A stretch of DNA of 64,000 nt from Paratinospora sagittata (Eukaryota; Streptophyta; Magnoliopsida; Ranunculales; Menispermaceae). The stretch spans positions 28,725,816 to 28,789,815 of the forward strand of contig CM069606.1 in assembly GCA_035771175.1 (NCBI GenBank). The letters are read 5' to 3'. Below, one piece after another: positions 12,465-23,025 of the stretch; the first letter of the stretch is position 1, and every line of letters starts with the position of its first letter. The notes below the pieces were generated by a model. The model had not been told where the DNA came from. It did no database searches and was given only the letters and a program-made list of their open reading frames with translations. Both the position numbers and the translations under genes were made by a program.

Positions 12465-12870
12465 ATCTCTGACCTGTAAAAGAGAAAAAGGTAAATCCTC
12501 ACCTGTAAGTAGGAAACCGGTTCATCCTAATCCCGTAAAAGGATAGGTTTGTCCTTAACCTGGAAAAGGATAGGTTATCTCTTAACTTGTAGAAGAGAAA
12601 TCGGTTCTTCTTTATCCCGCAAAAGGAATATGGTTCTTCCTTATCCATTAAAAGGAACATGGGTTCTTCCTCAAACTGAAAAAAGAAAATACGGGTTTTG
12701 TTTATCCCATAAAAGGAAAAAGGTTCATCCTCACCTGTAAATAGGACACCGGTTCTTCCTTATCTCGCAAAAGGAAAACGGTTCATCCTTAGCCCGTAAA
12801 AGGATAGGTTTGCCTTTAACCTGTAAAAGGGCAGTTGTAACAATTTGGTTCTCACCCATAAGAGAATCGG
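12465..12870 (+). repeat. Hairpin array with covarying stems in L-family solo LTR
   Basis: At least nine short hairpins occur in a row. Stems differ yet still pair: tcctt/aagga (12552-12570), tctctt/aagaga (12578-12598), ttcctt/aaggaa (12756-12776), atcctt/aaggat (12785-12805). The loops are variants of cccgtaa or cctgtaa. A similar series exists in the minus-strand LTR at 27120-29431. Confidence 0.75.
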
Positions 12871-13094
12871 TTAGTGGATTGAGAAAATTCTAATCGGGAG
12901 ATTGGGTAGTGGACGTAGGCTTGGTCGAACTACTATAAATCTTGTGTGTCTCACGTTTGCAATTTAGTCTGAGTTCTAATTTTGCAATCAATTCCAATAC
13001 ATTTATGTATATCACTGAGTTATTGGAAGAGAAATTTAAAATTGACCATCCCACCCAATTCACCTCTCTCTTGGGTGGACCAACAAATACATCT

Positions 13095-13690
13095 TTCAAG
13101 ACGCTAATGTCTTAGTTGCGCCCTCCTGGACTTGGTAAGTCAGGACACTGATAATACATTAGGACGCTAATAAAGTTTAAGGTTGAAATGTACTTATCTA
13201 TCAAGACGCTTACTACATCAGTAGCGGCCTCATTAAGTCAACCTGTGAACTTGTTAGGACACTGATTCAAAATCAGCTCGCTGATTGTTTTTAAAGTTTT
13301 AAAATGTTTTAACTGTCAGGACACTGATCGTCTTTCAGCGCACTTATTATTTTTACGAGTTAAAATATCAGGACGCTCGTTGTTTAGAAGCGCATTTATG
13401 TCTTTTAGTTATTTTAAAATATCAGGGCACTTACTCGTTACTTCCTCCTGACTTTAAATATTTTAAAACAAGGCAGGATGCTAATTATGGATTAGCGCCC
13501 TTATGAAGTTTGGTCGTTTTAGTTGCCAAGCAAGTCAGGTTGCTTACGATTAAGTAGCGCCCTCACTTCACAGTTCAGTAGGACGCTTACGGTTCATGAG
13601 CGCTCTTAATGAAACAAAATGACAAAGTTGATATTACGCGTTAGGACTCTAATTGACCTATCAAGACGCTAATTCAACACTGTCACGGTT
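13095..13690 (+). repeat. Paired-octamer array in B2
   Basis: This is the second copy of the B-family array; a pair is aggacgct at 13580-13587 facing agcgctct at 13599-13606. Confidence 0.6.
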
Positions 13691-14406
13691 CTGATACTTA
13701 CACTTCTTCATATCACTTTTCAGAACTGTTCTATGTACAAAACCTTTTCCAAATATGTCTGAGATTTTCTCTGATGCATGAATTACATTTTTTGAAACAT
13801 TCCTTATCCATGCAATCTGAGAAAAATCAGAATATTCGTGAAAATTGCAGTTACCATTTTCGTAAAAGATTCAAGCTGTTGTGAGTAAACGTTCATTTTG
13901 AAATTCAAATTCAAATGATCAACAACTTCTTTCCTACTAAGTCTATATATACTAGCACTTAGACTCAAACAAACCGACTGAATTTTTATTAAGCAAATAC
14001 TTTTGAAAGTTAGTCTAATTCTTTCAATGTAATTTTCAAAGCTTAAATTGTTTTAGTTTTCAAAGTGTTATTGAAACTTAACCCATTTAAAAGATTTTCA
14101 TACTGAGCCTATTGTCTATCTTTCTTTGAAAATCTATTTGAAAGTTATTGAACTATTTTCTACTCAAATTTTCAGCACTGTTTTATTCGTATATCAGTCT
14201 TGTTGAATGAGAAATTTGAGAGATAGTTCATGACATACAGTCGTATCTTATTTCACATATGTTTTTATCCCTTTGAAAAACCTTATGTATTTTTTTGAGT
14301 TTTTCAACCATTTCATAACTGTTTAAATCTGTTCTTCAAACTTGTTCTGCTTACTCTTTGTGTAACAGCTAGCAACCGATCTTCATATATAATTAGTTGT
14401 TCTAGC

Positions 14407-15252
14407 TGTCACGACCCATTATGCGTAACGTCATGACCGGTAGAGAACCCCCGGGTATACCCTCAGGCGATACACCCGGCGTCCCGTCACCCTAACATAA
14501 ACACAAATCCCAAATACAATTAATCATGTAACATCATCTAATCATGATCAACAACAATTAAAGATTACATCTCCAAAAATACCAAGTATAAAATTCCAAA
14601 AATTCAAATAATATAAAACATACACAACCCATCTATGTGTTATTAATACAAATACTAGGTGCTATCATGTACATAATATCAAAATACTAAACTGTACAAC
14701 ACCTACATTAACAAAATACTGGAAGGAATGCTCCGCAATCAAGTCTTCCCTTTTCCCTTCCTATCAGAACCTAAAAGGATAAGGATAAGGTGTGAGCTAC
14801 AACAACCTCAGAGAATGTCTTCTACAAGTGGCAATATACATGCAATGAAAACAAGATTACATACATGCTAATATAATGAATCATGTCATAATTAAGACAA
14901 TGCATACCATTTAAACAACATGCAATGCAATCCTAGCACCTCCTATGTAAGAATCAAATTTGAGGACACGAGTCCGGGAAACCCGTGCCCGAACGACCTT
15001 TTACCCGTATTCTAATAGGAATTCCAAGAGCACACCATCGATTTACAATTCTTTTGAAACCCTATACCAGGTCTAATCGAAAAATGGCTACACCTACCCT
15101 TTAAACCCTCTGCCAGGTCCACACTAGGGATCTCTCTAAACTTACAAGACTTCCGAAAGAAAATCAAGCTAGGAGACTCTACCCAAATGTAACCTAATGG
15201 AATATGCTCAAACTTCATTTCATGAACAAATTAAAACATGCATATGCCATAT

Positions 15253-15310
<58 letters not shown>

Positions 15311-16659
15311 AATTCAAACAAGTTATATAATACAATGCCACGTATATGAAAACCAACAATTAAAAGAACACTCACTCTTGATTGGCTAAGTCTAGCCAAT
15401 CCAATTTCCAATCCAAAATCAAGTACTAGTACGATCACCAATTACCTCACGTACATAGACTTCCAACTAGCCCTCGTGGGTTACTCGAATCAATTAGAAT
15501 CCCTACAATATATACATGGTTCATACAATATTAAAATCAGCCAAAGTATGCTAATAACTATGTTTAATCCCAATTTCAAAGTTAACTAATGATTCTAGAA
15601 TGACTAACCCATGAGCCTAATCCCCATTGTTCAATTTGACCAATTAACATCAAATCAAACTACACATAACCCAAATTGAATGCCATAGGTGGATCTCTTT
15701 GATCACAACCACTATAATGCAAAACATTCAATCATATTAAGGGTTAAGTTGACTATTTATCAAGTCAATTTCATCAATTGATTATATCTTGGTCAAAATC
15801 CCTAATTTGGCAATACATGACATAAGGCCAAATTAAACTAAGACATGCTAAATTATCATAGGTTCAAATATTCTGAACCCATGGTTCTACTCCATTTAGG
15901 TCCAATTAAACAATCCCTAAGTCAATTTTATCATTTGACTTGATTTGGGGCAAAAGCACTAATTTGGGCAAAAATCCCAAAATTGAACCCTAGTCCAATT
16001 TTACACTACACCACCATGCTCGGCAAAGCCAAACACTGATCTTGCAACATGGTTTCCTCAAAAATGGTCCCTAGGTCAACATAGTTGAAGGGCAAGACGC
16101 GATTCTAACTCTAAGTCGATGAATCGAGCAAAGATCAAAATCTTTAGATCTACCAATTTCTTGCTAGAAATTGGGGAAAATGATGCCATTGGGTTCCAAA
16201 TCACTCAAGGAACCCAAATTAGTGGCCTACTAGTCTCCCCTTCGAGTTTCACACGAAACCCTAACTCCAAACCCCTTCAAAAACGAGTTGGAATTGTTGG
16301 GAAATGCTTCACAAGGGTATATCTAAGTCTTAGAGGGTTGATTTCATCAAGAACAAGCTAAAAGAGATGAAAATCAGTCCATTCTAGGCTAGGGTCACTC
16401 CAAATCTGGATTTCATACCCTTTCCTAGGTCAAAACCAAGCTTGTTCATACATCCACAAAGAGATTCAAGGAAGAAAAATGAGAAATTTGAGTAGAAATT
16501 ACCAAGAACACCAAGAACCCTTGGTTTTTCTCTTATTTTCCTCCTCTCCACCCTTCTCCCCTTTTTTCTAAGTCCAAAAACAAGCAAATGAGCAAAAATC
16601 TCATTCTGGTTGTATTTATAGAAATATTTTGGGCCCACAACTTAAAAATACATTTAACA
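14407..16659 (-). mobile_element. Gypsy C, 3' LTR (truncated)
   Basis: It starts tgtcacgaccc, as does the C 5' LTR at 25900, and follows that LTR in order through gggcccaca near 16631 (30241 in the other copy). On the minus strand this is the LTR end, so the LTR start (about 600 bases) and the polypurine tract are missing: at 16660 the sequence changes to the tail of an A-family LTR. A (TA)n tract expands its length. Short open frames in it are not genes. Confidence 0.75.
15254..15309. repeat. (TA)n microsatellite
   Basis: An almost pure run of about 28 TA units lies inside the C 3' LTR; the other C LTR lacks it, so it expanded after the LTRs separated. Confidence 0.95.
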
Positions 16660-16898
16660 CTCGCAAGTTAAGAAAAGGTGTAACGGTTTGATTCTCACCC
16701 GTAAGAGAATCCCTTAGTAATATGGTTCAAAATCCTAACTGAGGAGGTTAGGTAGTGGACGTAGGCAAGTAGCCGAACCAATATAAATCGACTGTGCATA
16801 TTTGTTTAATTTTTGCACTTTAATTTCTGCCATTGTAATTGTTTTTAAATTGTTTAAGTGTCCAATTCACCCCCCTCTTAGACATATCTGGACCAACA
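16660..16898 (+). mobile_element. A1 5' LTR, last 239 bases
   Basis: The segment matches the end of the A-family LTR from the last leader hairpin (gattctcacccgtaagagaat at 16688-16708) to the terminal ACCAACA. The first 1.65 kb of this LTR were lost in the same event that truncated the neighbouring C LTR. Confidence 0.85.
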
Positions 16899-16914
16899 AT
16901 TGGTATTAGAGCAG
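16899..16914 (+). promoter_or_regulatory. tRNA-iMet primer binding site of A1
   Basis: The sequence attggtattagagcag directly follows the LTR. It is complementary to the 3' end of plant initiator tRNA-Met with one change from the usual tggtatcagagc; A2 keeps the unmodified form. Confidence 0.85.
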
Positions 16915-16953
16915 TGTTGTTCTTCAAAGAAACTTCACAATTTCTTTGATATC

Positions 16954-18090
16954 AATGGCAATGACCAGAGGGACTGTCATAGAAGTAGGTCAACTTTTAG
17001 ACATACCACCTCTGTTCAATAAAGACTGGTTTGAAGATTGGATGATAAGGATAAATCCTTTCTTCGATCTAAGGATATCAGTCTATGGGAAATGGTTGTA
17101 AACGGCTACACCATGCCCAACAAGCCTATTGAGCTATGGACAGATAAGGAAAGACTAAATGACAAACTTAACGCTCAAGCTGTCTATGCCTTGTACTGTT
17201 CTCTACCCGAGGAAGAAGTAGAAAGGGTAGTTCATCTTGAAAATGCCAAGGAGATTTGGGAAACACTCAAATCACTTCATTGTGAAAAGATTAACATTAG
17301 GGATGAAAAGCTTAAAGAGTCTGATTGACTATTTGATGCCTTTGAGATATCGGAGAATGAATCTCTCGATACGGCATGCAACAGATATCAATCTATTGTT
17401 GATAGAATGCAAGAATTGAATCAGGAAATACCTGCAGAGATATCTCTAGTGTATTTCTGTGATAAGCTTCCAAAGAAATGGAATGATAAGCTGACTATGT
17501 TAGCTGAATCTGTTGAACCATGGGAAATGAGTTTAAAGGAGTTCAGTGATCTCCTGCAAACAGTGGGAAGAAGGGATGAGACTAAAAACCCAGTTGAAAC
17601 ATTAGAAGAACCACTTATTCACTTTAGGGTTTTAGAAAGTGAGTCAGTTCATGAGAACCTGCAACGTTTTATATGTAATGTAAATGAACTTGAATACTTT
17701 GGAAAAACCATATCACATTGTACTTTAGTACATTATTTTTTTAACAGTTTTTCTGAAAAATGGAAATATAAAATAGATTTTCTAAACGAGTTTTCAAATC
17801 CATTTGAAATTAGTTTTCAAGAAATTGATTACATTTTGAGAGGGTTAGAAACTTCATCTAAGAGAGAAAATATTCTTGCAAACATACTAATCAAGAGCAA
17901 AAGTGATCTAGCTGATGATATATACACACTGTGTTATCAATCGTCAGCAAGCTCATCAAGGATGCTCAATGAAAGATCTCCTGATAGAATGTCAAGAAAG
18001 AAGTTAGAATGGAGAACAAGGATAATGAGTTTTCTCAACTGCTTCAAAATGAGACAGAGTGCTCAAGTCGAGAACTTTGTAGTACCTTGA
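16954..18090 (+). pseudogene. gag: A1 Gag, Sirevirus-like, with duplicated subdomain
   Basis: Gag would form the virus-like particle around the element RNA. Reading starts at ATGGCAATGACCAGAGG (16954) and gives PPLFNKDWFEDWMIRI, the usual Ty1/copia Gag opening. A one-base deletion near 17048 shifts the frame (A2 keeps the base), and an AGA-to-TGA change stops it at 17325. The remainder includes SLWEMVVNGYTMP, AKEIWETLKS and LVYFCDKLPKKWNDK, all typical of the UBN2-type Gag family. A second, related subdomain follows (LVHYFFNSFSEKWKYK, near 17725-17775), so the C-terminal helical half is duplicated. No CCHC zinc knuckle is visible. No protease or pol follows. Confidence 0.85.
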
Positions 18091-18739
18091 GGTAAAAGTC
18101 AAAAATATGCAAATGTATAAAAGTCACTCTCTTTTCTTCTATTACTAGAATATATTCATTAGTGACTATTTGAAATTGATGATTTTCTATAATCATGCGT
18201 TGCTTAGAATGTTTAAATATTTTCGCTCATGATTAAAGTATTGACTGTTGGTTGATGAAATATATTTTGCAACATCATTTATTCAACCATACGATACTTG
18301 AGTTTATATTAGTCAAATATGCTAAATATTAGAGTCTAAGTATAAATAAGGATGCTAACAATGTTTAAGGACGCTAATGTGCCCGATGCCATTAGTTGTT
18401 CCAAAACCACTCTTCATAAAGAGGATGCATATCGGTCAATATTGCCTATTAAATTAAAACTACCTTTTAAGAATAGGAAGCGACACATGCTGATATGTGT
18501 CAGGAGCAAGCTCATCGCTTTCTCTCTATAAAGCCAAAATTTTTGTATCCTAGCAGTCACTTTTCACCTTTTGTGCCCTAGGACACTTCGAAGAACTTTT
18601 CAGGAATCGTTTCAAAAATTACCGCTAAATCTTCAACTTTAAACTTTGGTAAATTCTGTTCTTTGTTCATTTCTGGAACTTCTAATTCCTATTGTATCAA
18701 TATTTGTGTAGTTGCCTCAGTTTTTCACATATTTCTAAA
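18091..18739 (+). promoter_or_regulatory. Gag-ORF2 spacer with possible internal promoter
   Basis: This 650-base non-coding stretch separates gag from ORF2. It contains tctataaag at 18525-18533, about 207 bases before the ORF2 ATG. A2 has ttataaaatc at the matching place (about 35085). The spacer also has a few isolated aggacgct-type octamers (for example near 18359). It may drive a separate ORF2 message, though splicing or re-initiation could serve the same end. Confidence 0.35.
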
Positions 18740-21700
18740 ATGGCCCACAAACCCGAAAAGCTTCGCCCCTTCTCTGCAAGAAAGCGAGTTGTTTCACCAT
18801 CATCACCTCTAAATAGGAGTGTGAGACCGAGAACTGAACCAACTCAAGCCGAACTGGCTAAAGAACCCACACCTCCTATTGAGACCGCATCTGGACCATC
18901 TCACCCACCTTCTTTTTCTCAAATGAGAAGAAAGATAGATAATGCCGAGGAGCTCACGAACTAAGCTGTAATTGATGGAGGCTATGCCGATTTCGATTTC
19001 TTCCTTAACTCTCACCTGGACATTTTCTCTCTGTTTGAATTCCAAGGCTGAATCGATTACTTACCCTCAATTGAAAATGGTACCCTAGTCTCGTCAGCCA
19101 ATTCTATTCGAATTTGGTTGATAAACCCGATTTTGAATTCGCAAAACAATCTATGGTAAAGGGAAAATCTGTTGAGATTTCTCCTAGATTCTTTTCTGAA
19201 GCATTCTCCTTGCCAAATGATGATAGTGCCCACATACTTTCATTCACCAAGAATAAAGTCCGGTATCCAGTCTATAACAACCTTTTTGCTCTTAATCTTA
19301 TTTCAAGAAAAAAGGACCACTCGAGTATCAACAAGAAACTCACAAATCAGTCCTTTGAACTTATTCCCAAAATTATTCACAACATCATTACCCACATCAT
19401 TCAACCTAAAACCAGTAGCAGGGGTAATTTGAATGAACTAGACTTATTCTTAATCTCGTGCATTCTAGAAAAAAATAAAGTAAATCTCGCCCACATTCTC
19501 ATGCATGTAATGAATACTGTGGTTAGTAGAGGAGGAGGTCTGCCTCTGGGTGTGTACCTTATCACTTTGTTCGAGAAATGTGGTATCGATTTCAGTGGAG
19601 AAAGCTTCAAGGAGACCAACAGATACGACTACATTGGTCAAACAACTGTGAAATTGATGAGATATACTTATGTTCCTGCATTGGACAAATGGCTTCTAAT
19701 GTCAGCAGTTCCACTTGAGGGAGAATCCAGTGGAAAAGATATAGTAAGAAAAGAAGATGTCTCAACAATAGAGAAAGAAGCTGCCCAAGCTTCTACTGCT
19801 CTAGAAGAACAGGCTGAGCTAGAAGAAGTTCTTCCCACAACTAACATTGAGCATGTTTCAATTGATGATGTGGAAATTGAACATGCAAAGCAAGTTGTTT
19901 ATGCTGAAGAACAACTGATGGAAAAGGTGATCCAGATTGCTCAGGCCGTTGTTGAAGAACATCTGCATGAGTTGAAAACTGCTGATGCAATCTTGGAAGA
20001 TATCACTAGAGAAAGAGTCAGTAAGGACTCAGATAAAACCATCTCCAAACCACCATCTCCATTTGATATCCCTGTATCAATGGAATCTCAAGACTCGCAA
20101 AAGAATGAGTCTGATGGTGTACAAAGTAAAGATTCAGAGGGCTATGATCTGGCTATCATACCCTATCAGGGAGATGACATGAATGAAAAGATTGATGAAA
20201 AGGATCACGTTGAAGATTTTCATGAGGCTAACGCTGAATTTCTAGCAGAAGATGAAATGAAAAATATTCATGAAGAAAGCTCATCTGATCAAGAGCAATC
20301 TTCCTATCCATCTACAAGTAGGCCAAATGATGAATTCTTCAAAGCGGAAGACTTTCTCATACGAGTAAGAGAAGATTAGATTTTTGTCATGTCTCAACTA
20401 ATGACTCACTTGGAACAGAACCAAGTTCAACTGAAGAATGAAACATTGTCAGAAGTACGAGAATCTCTGAAATCTCAGGAGAAAGTTAAGATTAATGAGA
20501 TAAAACAAATTAACTCTCACATGATCAAGGCAACTACACTACTTGAGAAGTTGTCTCAACAAATGGATAGACAGTTAAGTGTCATGCAGTCCTTGCCTTC
20601 ATCGAGTTTCACTCCATCATCATCACTTGATGATTTTATGAAGAATATTCAGGAGGACATGCGACAGATCAAGAAATTCATAAATGCCTTTGTTGTTGTT
20701 GTTCCCCCGAGATTAGCAGCTCCTCAACAACCTCTAGCCAGACCTCAAGATCCACAGAGTCGCACATTGCCAGCTACGCCAAGTCTTGCTGCCAGTGCTT
20801 TAACTGAAAAAGCTTTGAAAAAGATTCTTGAAGAAATTCAAAGCTTGAGAGGTAAAATGGCTGAATCCTCTAAAGATAAGTCTATTTCTGAAACTCTACA
20901 ATTAGTCTTGGATGCCATCTTGGATCAAGTAACCAACAAGACAACACTTGATCCGGTGTTGCAGGCCATCTCTAGTCTGAAAGAGAATTTAGATACTGCA
21001 AGGCCAACACCAACAAAGGATGATAGACTAATGAAGATTCTAGACTTGGTTACTTGTACTTTTGAGAAATTACAAAACTTGGAGAACAAGATGCCTTTCC
21101 TTGCCACAACAATTATGGATATGTTTTACACTGTCATCACAACTGTAGATCGAGTGGAAAGAGTAGTCAGCTTCTATAGATCGAGTGGAAAGAGTAGTCA
21201 ACTTCTTTGAAGACCTCCTCAAGGCAATGGACAGTAGGATGCATTCTACTATTTGGTATATTACCTCAAGCATGAAACGTTTTGCTAAGCTCTTTCATCT
21301 GTTGGAGAAGAAAGGTGTAGAGGTTTCACCTGCACCAAGAGCTCCATCCTTCACAAGTCCCCATGGACCTCACGAGTCTGACAGACTTCAAGGTATATTA
21401 GAATGTGAAGATGAAGATAAATCGGATGAAGAGCCATTGCATATAATCAGTTGAAGAGTGTCTCCACCCCCAGATCCCTCATTAGAAACTTTCCCAAATC
21501 CTAAACGCAAACGCCCAATCAGGCCAGAATTTAAAGGTCATACACTTTTTCTTGATATTGCTTAAGGCCTTGCGAAATGGAAAGCTAAAAGTTTCAAACC
21601 TGGTCCACCTCTTGATCCATTAAGATTTCGTGTTTCCAAGTATGCTCACGAAAAATTCATTGAAAATATAGGAAGGGTATTGTAATTGATGAATTTGTCA

Positions 21701-21931
21701 GTAGTATGAGACAGAGCACACGTGGTTCTTCAAGACCACAAGCACCAAGGAAACCCAAGAATTCTGCACCTAGTTCCAGTGGATCGAAGAAGGATGAGGA
21801 GGCCAAAAGAAAAAAGAAAGGGAAGGGTCCCAATACGAGCTAACCCTACCCACTTTTTGATGTTTTCAAAAAGGGGAGAAGGGATTGCAGATAATAAGGT
21901 TAAGTTACCTCAAGTAGGAAGTTACATGTAA
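18740..21931 (+). pseudogene. A1 ORF2: putative plant transposon protein with coiled coil
   Basis: This long second ORF stands where pol would be expected. Domains in order: a basic/proline-rich N-terminus (MAHKPEKLRPFSARKR); a putative plant transposon protein domain (18965-19700, including KGKSVEISPRFFSEAFSLP and FLISCILEKNKVNLAHIL); an acidic linker; a coiled coil (20389-20590, LEKLSQQMDRQL); a Ser/Pro-rich region; a basic PKRKRP motif (near 21504); and a lysine-rich tail ending at 21931. It is broken by TAA at 18962, TGA at 19048, a one-base loss near 19055, TAG at 20377 (CAG in A2), and a 31-bp tandem duplication near 21146. The Kozak context of the ATG is good. Function unknown; the domain family is recognised, its activity is not. 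Confidence 0.75.
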
Positions 21932-22110
21932 GAGGGAGTTCTAAGTTATTGTACACATTCTTGTATATTATACTATTTGCAACTTATCGTGTAAATACTT
22001 ATGATTGAAATGAGATAGAACTAATATGTATGCAGATACCGTTCTAAATTTGTTATATGTTTAATACATGAATATAATTATCAACATGATCTCTGAGTAT
22101 TTGAAATCAT
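21932..22110 (+). other. A1 3' untranslated region
   Basis: AT-rich sequence between the end of ORF2 and the polypurine tract; the matching region in A2 and A3 is well conserved (ggagttcatctgagtttctg in those copies). Confidence 0.6.
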
Positions 22111-22125
22111 AAAAAAAGGAGAGAT
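22111..22125 (+). promoter_or_regulatory. Polypurine tract of A1
   Basis: The sequence aaaaaaaggagagat abuts the LTR start TGTTATCTC; A2 has aaaaagggggagat at the same place. Confidence 0.85.
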
Positions 22126-22472
22126 TGTTATCTCAATGAACCCCATGACATGAATGTTTTGATGATTCCAAATATCTCCAGTTTGTCTATCTAATGATAT
22201 TGTCAAGTGTTTCAGATTTATCAAGAATCAAGATCAAGGAACTGAGTTTACAAGCCTATTGATCATCTAAGGTAAAGTTTAGAATCTGTCTGTACTTAGA
22301 ATGTAAAGTCTATCGATCAACTTTCTTTCAGCAAGATTTTATCTTTTGCATATTTTGATCGTAACATTCTACCGTACCTTATGATTTTTACAGTATTTGA
22401 TTCAATCTGAAAATAACTTGTTGTTTTATCTGGCTTTAATGGAGAAATTAAAAACCGCTTTTGTAAAGTCTT

Positions 22473-23025
22473 TCAGGACGCTAATGTTTTAGCAGCGCCC
22501 TCCTGGACTTGATAAGTTAAGACGCTGATAAAATATTAGGACGTTCAAGGTTGAATTGATCTGATTAATAAGGATGCTAACTTGGTAATAGCGACCTTTC
22601 CTTTATCAACCTTTGAGAATGTCAGGACGCTGACTTAGTTTCAGGTCGCTGAAAGTTCTTTTTGTCTTTAAGTGATTTCTACCCTCTAAGGACACTGATA
22701 AGTTATAAGTTTAATAAATAATCAGGACGCTACTTGTATAAGAGCGCCCTCATATTTAGAATCAACTTAAATAAACTTTCAGGATGCTTACAGTCCATCA
22801 GTGGACTTAACATTGTTTTAAAACTATGTTTTAGTTCAGGATGCTTACTCCTGGGTAGCGCCCTCGTATGTTAAAAGTTTTAAAACAGAGCAAGACGCTC
22901 ACTGCGAAGTAGCACCCTCATGAATTAAGTCATTTAATTCTCAAAGAACGTCAAGACGCTTAGTATTTAGTAGCGCCCTTACTTCATTGTTCAGTAGGAC
23001 GCTGATGTTCTATGAGCGCCCTCAA
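22473..23025 (+). repeat. Paired-octamer array in A1 3' LTR
   Basis: About eight to eleven units. A good pair is aggacgct at 22996-23003 facing agcgccct at 23015-23022. Variants such as aggatgct with agcgacct keep pairing at the outer positions. Confidence 0.7.

Larger units (their letters stand above)
10326..13085 (+). mobile_element. Solo LTR, L-family, inserted in B2
   Basis: This LTR begins TGTTAATCTAAGTGG and ends TGGGTGGACCAACA. It is flanked by aatat and aatac, a 5-bp target duplication with one change, and splits B2 at a point continuous with the intact B1 sequence. No interior or second LTR follows, so it is a solo LTR left by recombination. It carries TATA box tctataaat at 11707-11715, the paired-octamer array and the longest hairpin array of the window. 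Confidence 0.88.
9971..14406 (+). mobile_element. B-family LTR (B2), truncated and split
   Basis: Two pieces, 9971-10325 and 13086-14406, match successive parts of B1 in order (for example gatcaaggtcttcaaaatc at 9989 and 5735). The first 120 bases of the LTR, including TGTT, are missing. A solo LTR splits it at 10326-13085. The last 840 bases are missing because gypsy C begins at 14407, at the point that corresponds to gttctagcc near 7349 in B1. As the second copy on the same strand, it is the probable 3' LTR of the B element. Confidence 0.75.

Noticed and set aside
15204..15441. Open frames on both strands encoding Ile-Tyr runs.
   Set aside because: They are translations of the (TA)n microsatellite in the C LTR.
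16675..16915. The cccgtaa hairpins and tggtat site as tRNA genes.
   Set aside because: No A or B box and no cloverleaf; the second motif is a tRNA-complementary primer site, not a tRNA.
18740..21931. A1 ORF2 as a DNA transposon inserted into a copia element.
   Set aside because: No terminal inverted repeats or target duplication around it, and the same arrangement is found in A2 and, in remnant form, in A3.
22473..23025. The regular octamer series looks at first like a CRISPR array.
   Set aside because: Repeats are only eight bases, alternate in orientation, tolerate substitutions, and lie inside plant LTRs; spacers are conserved between copies.
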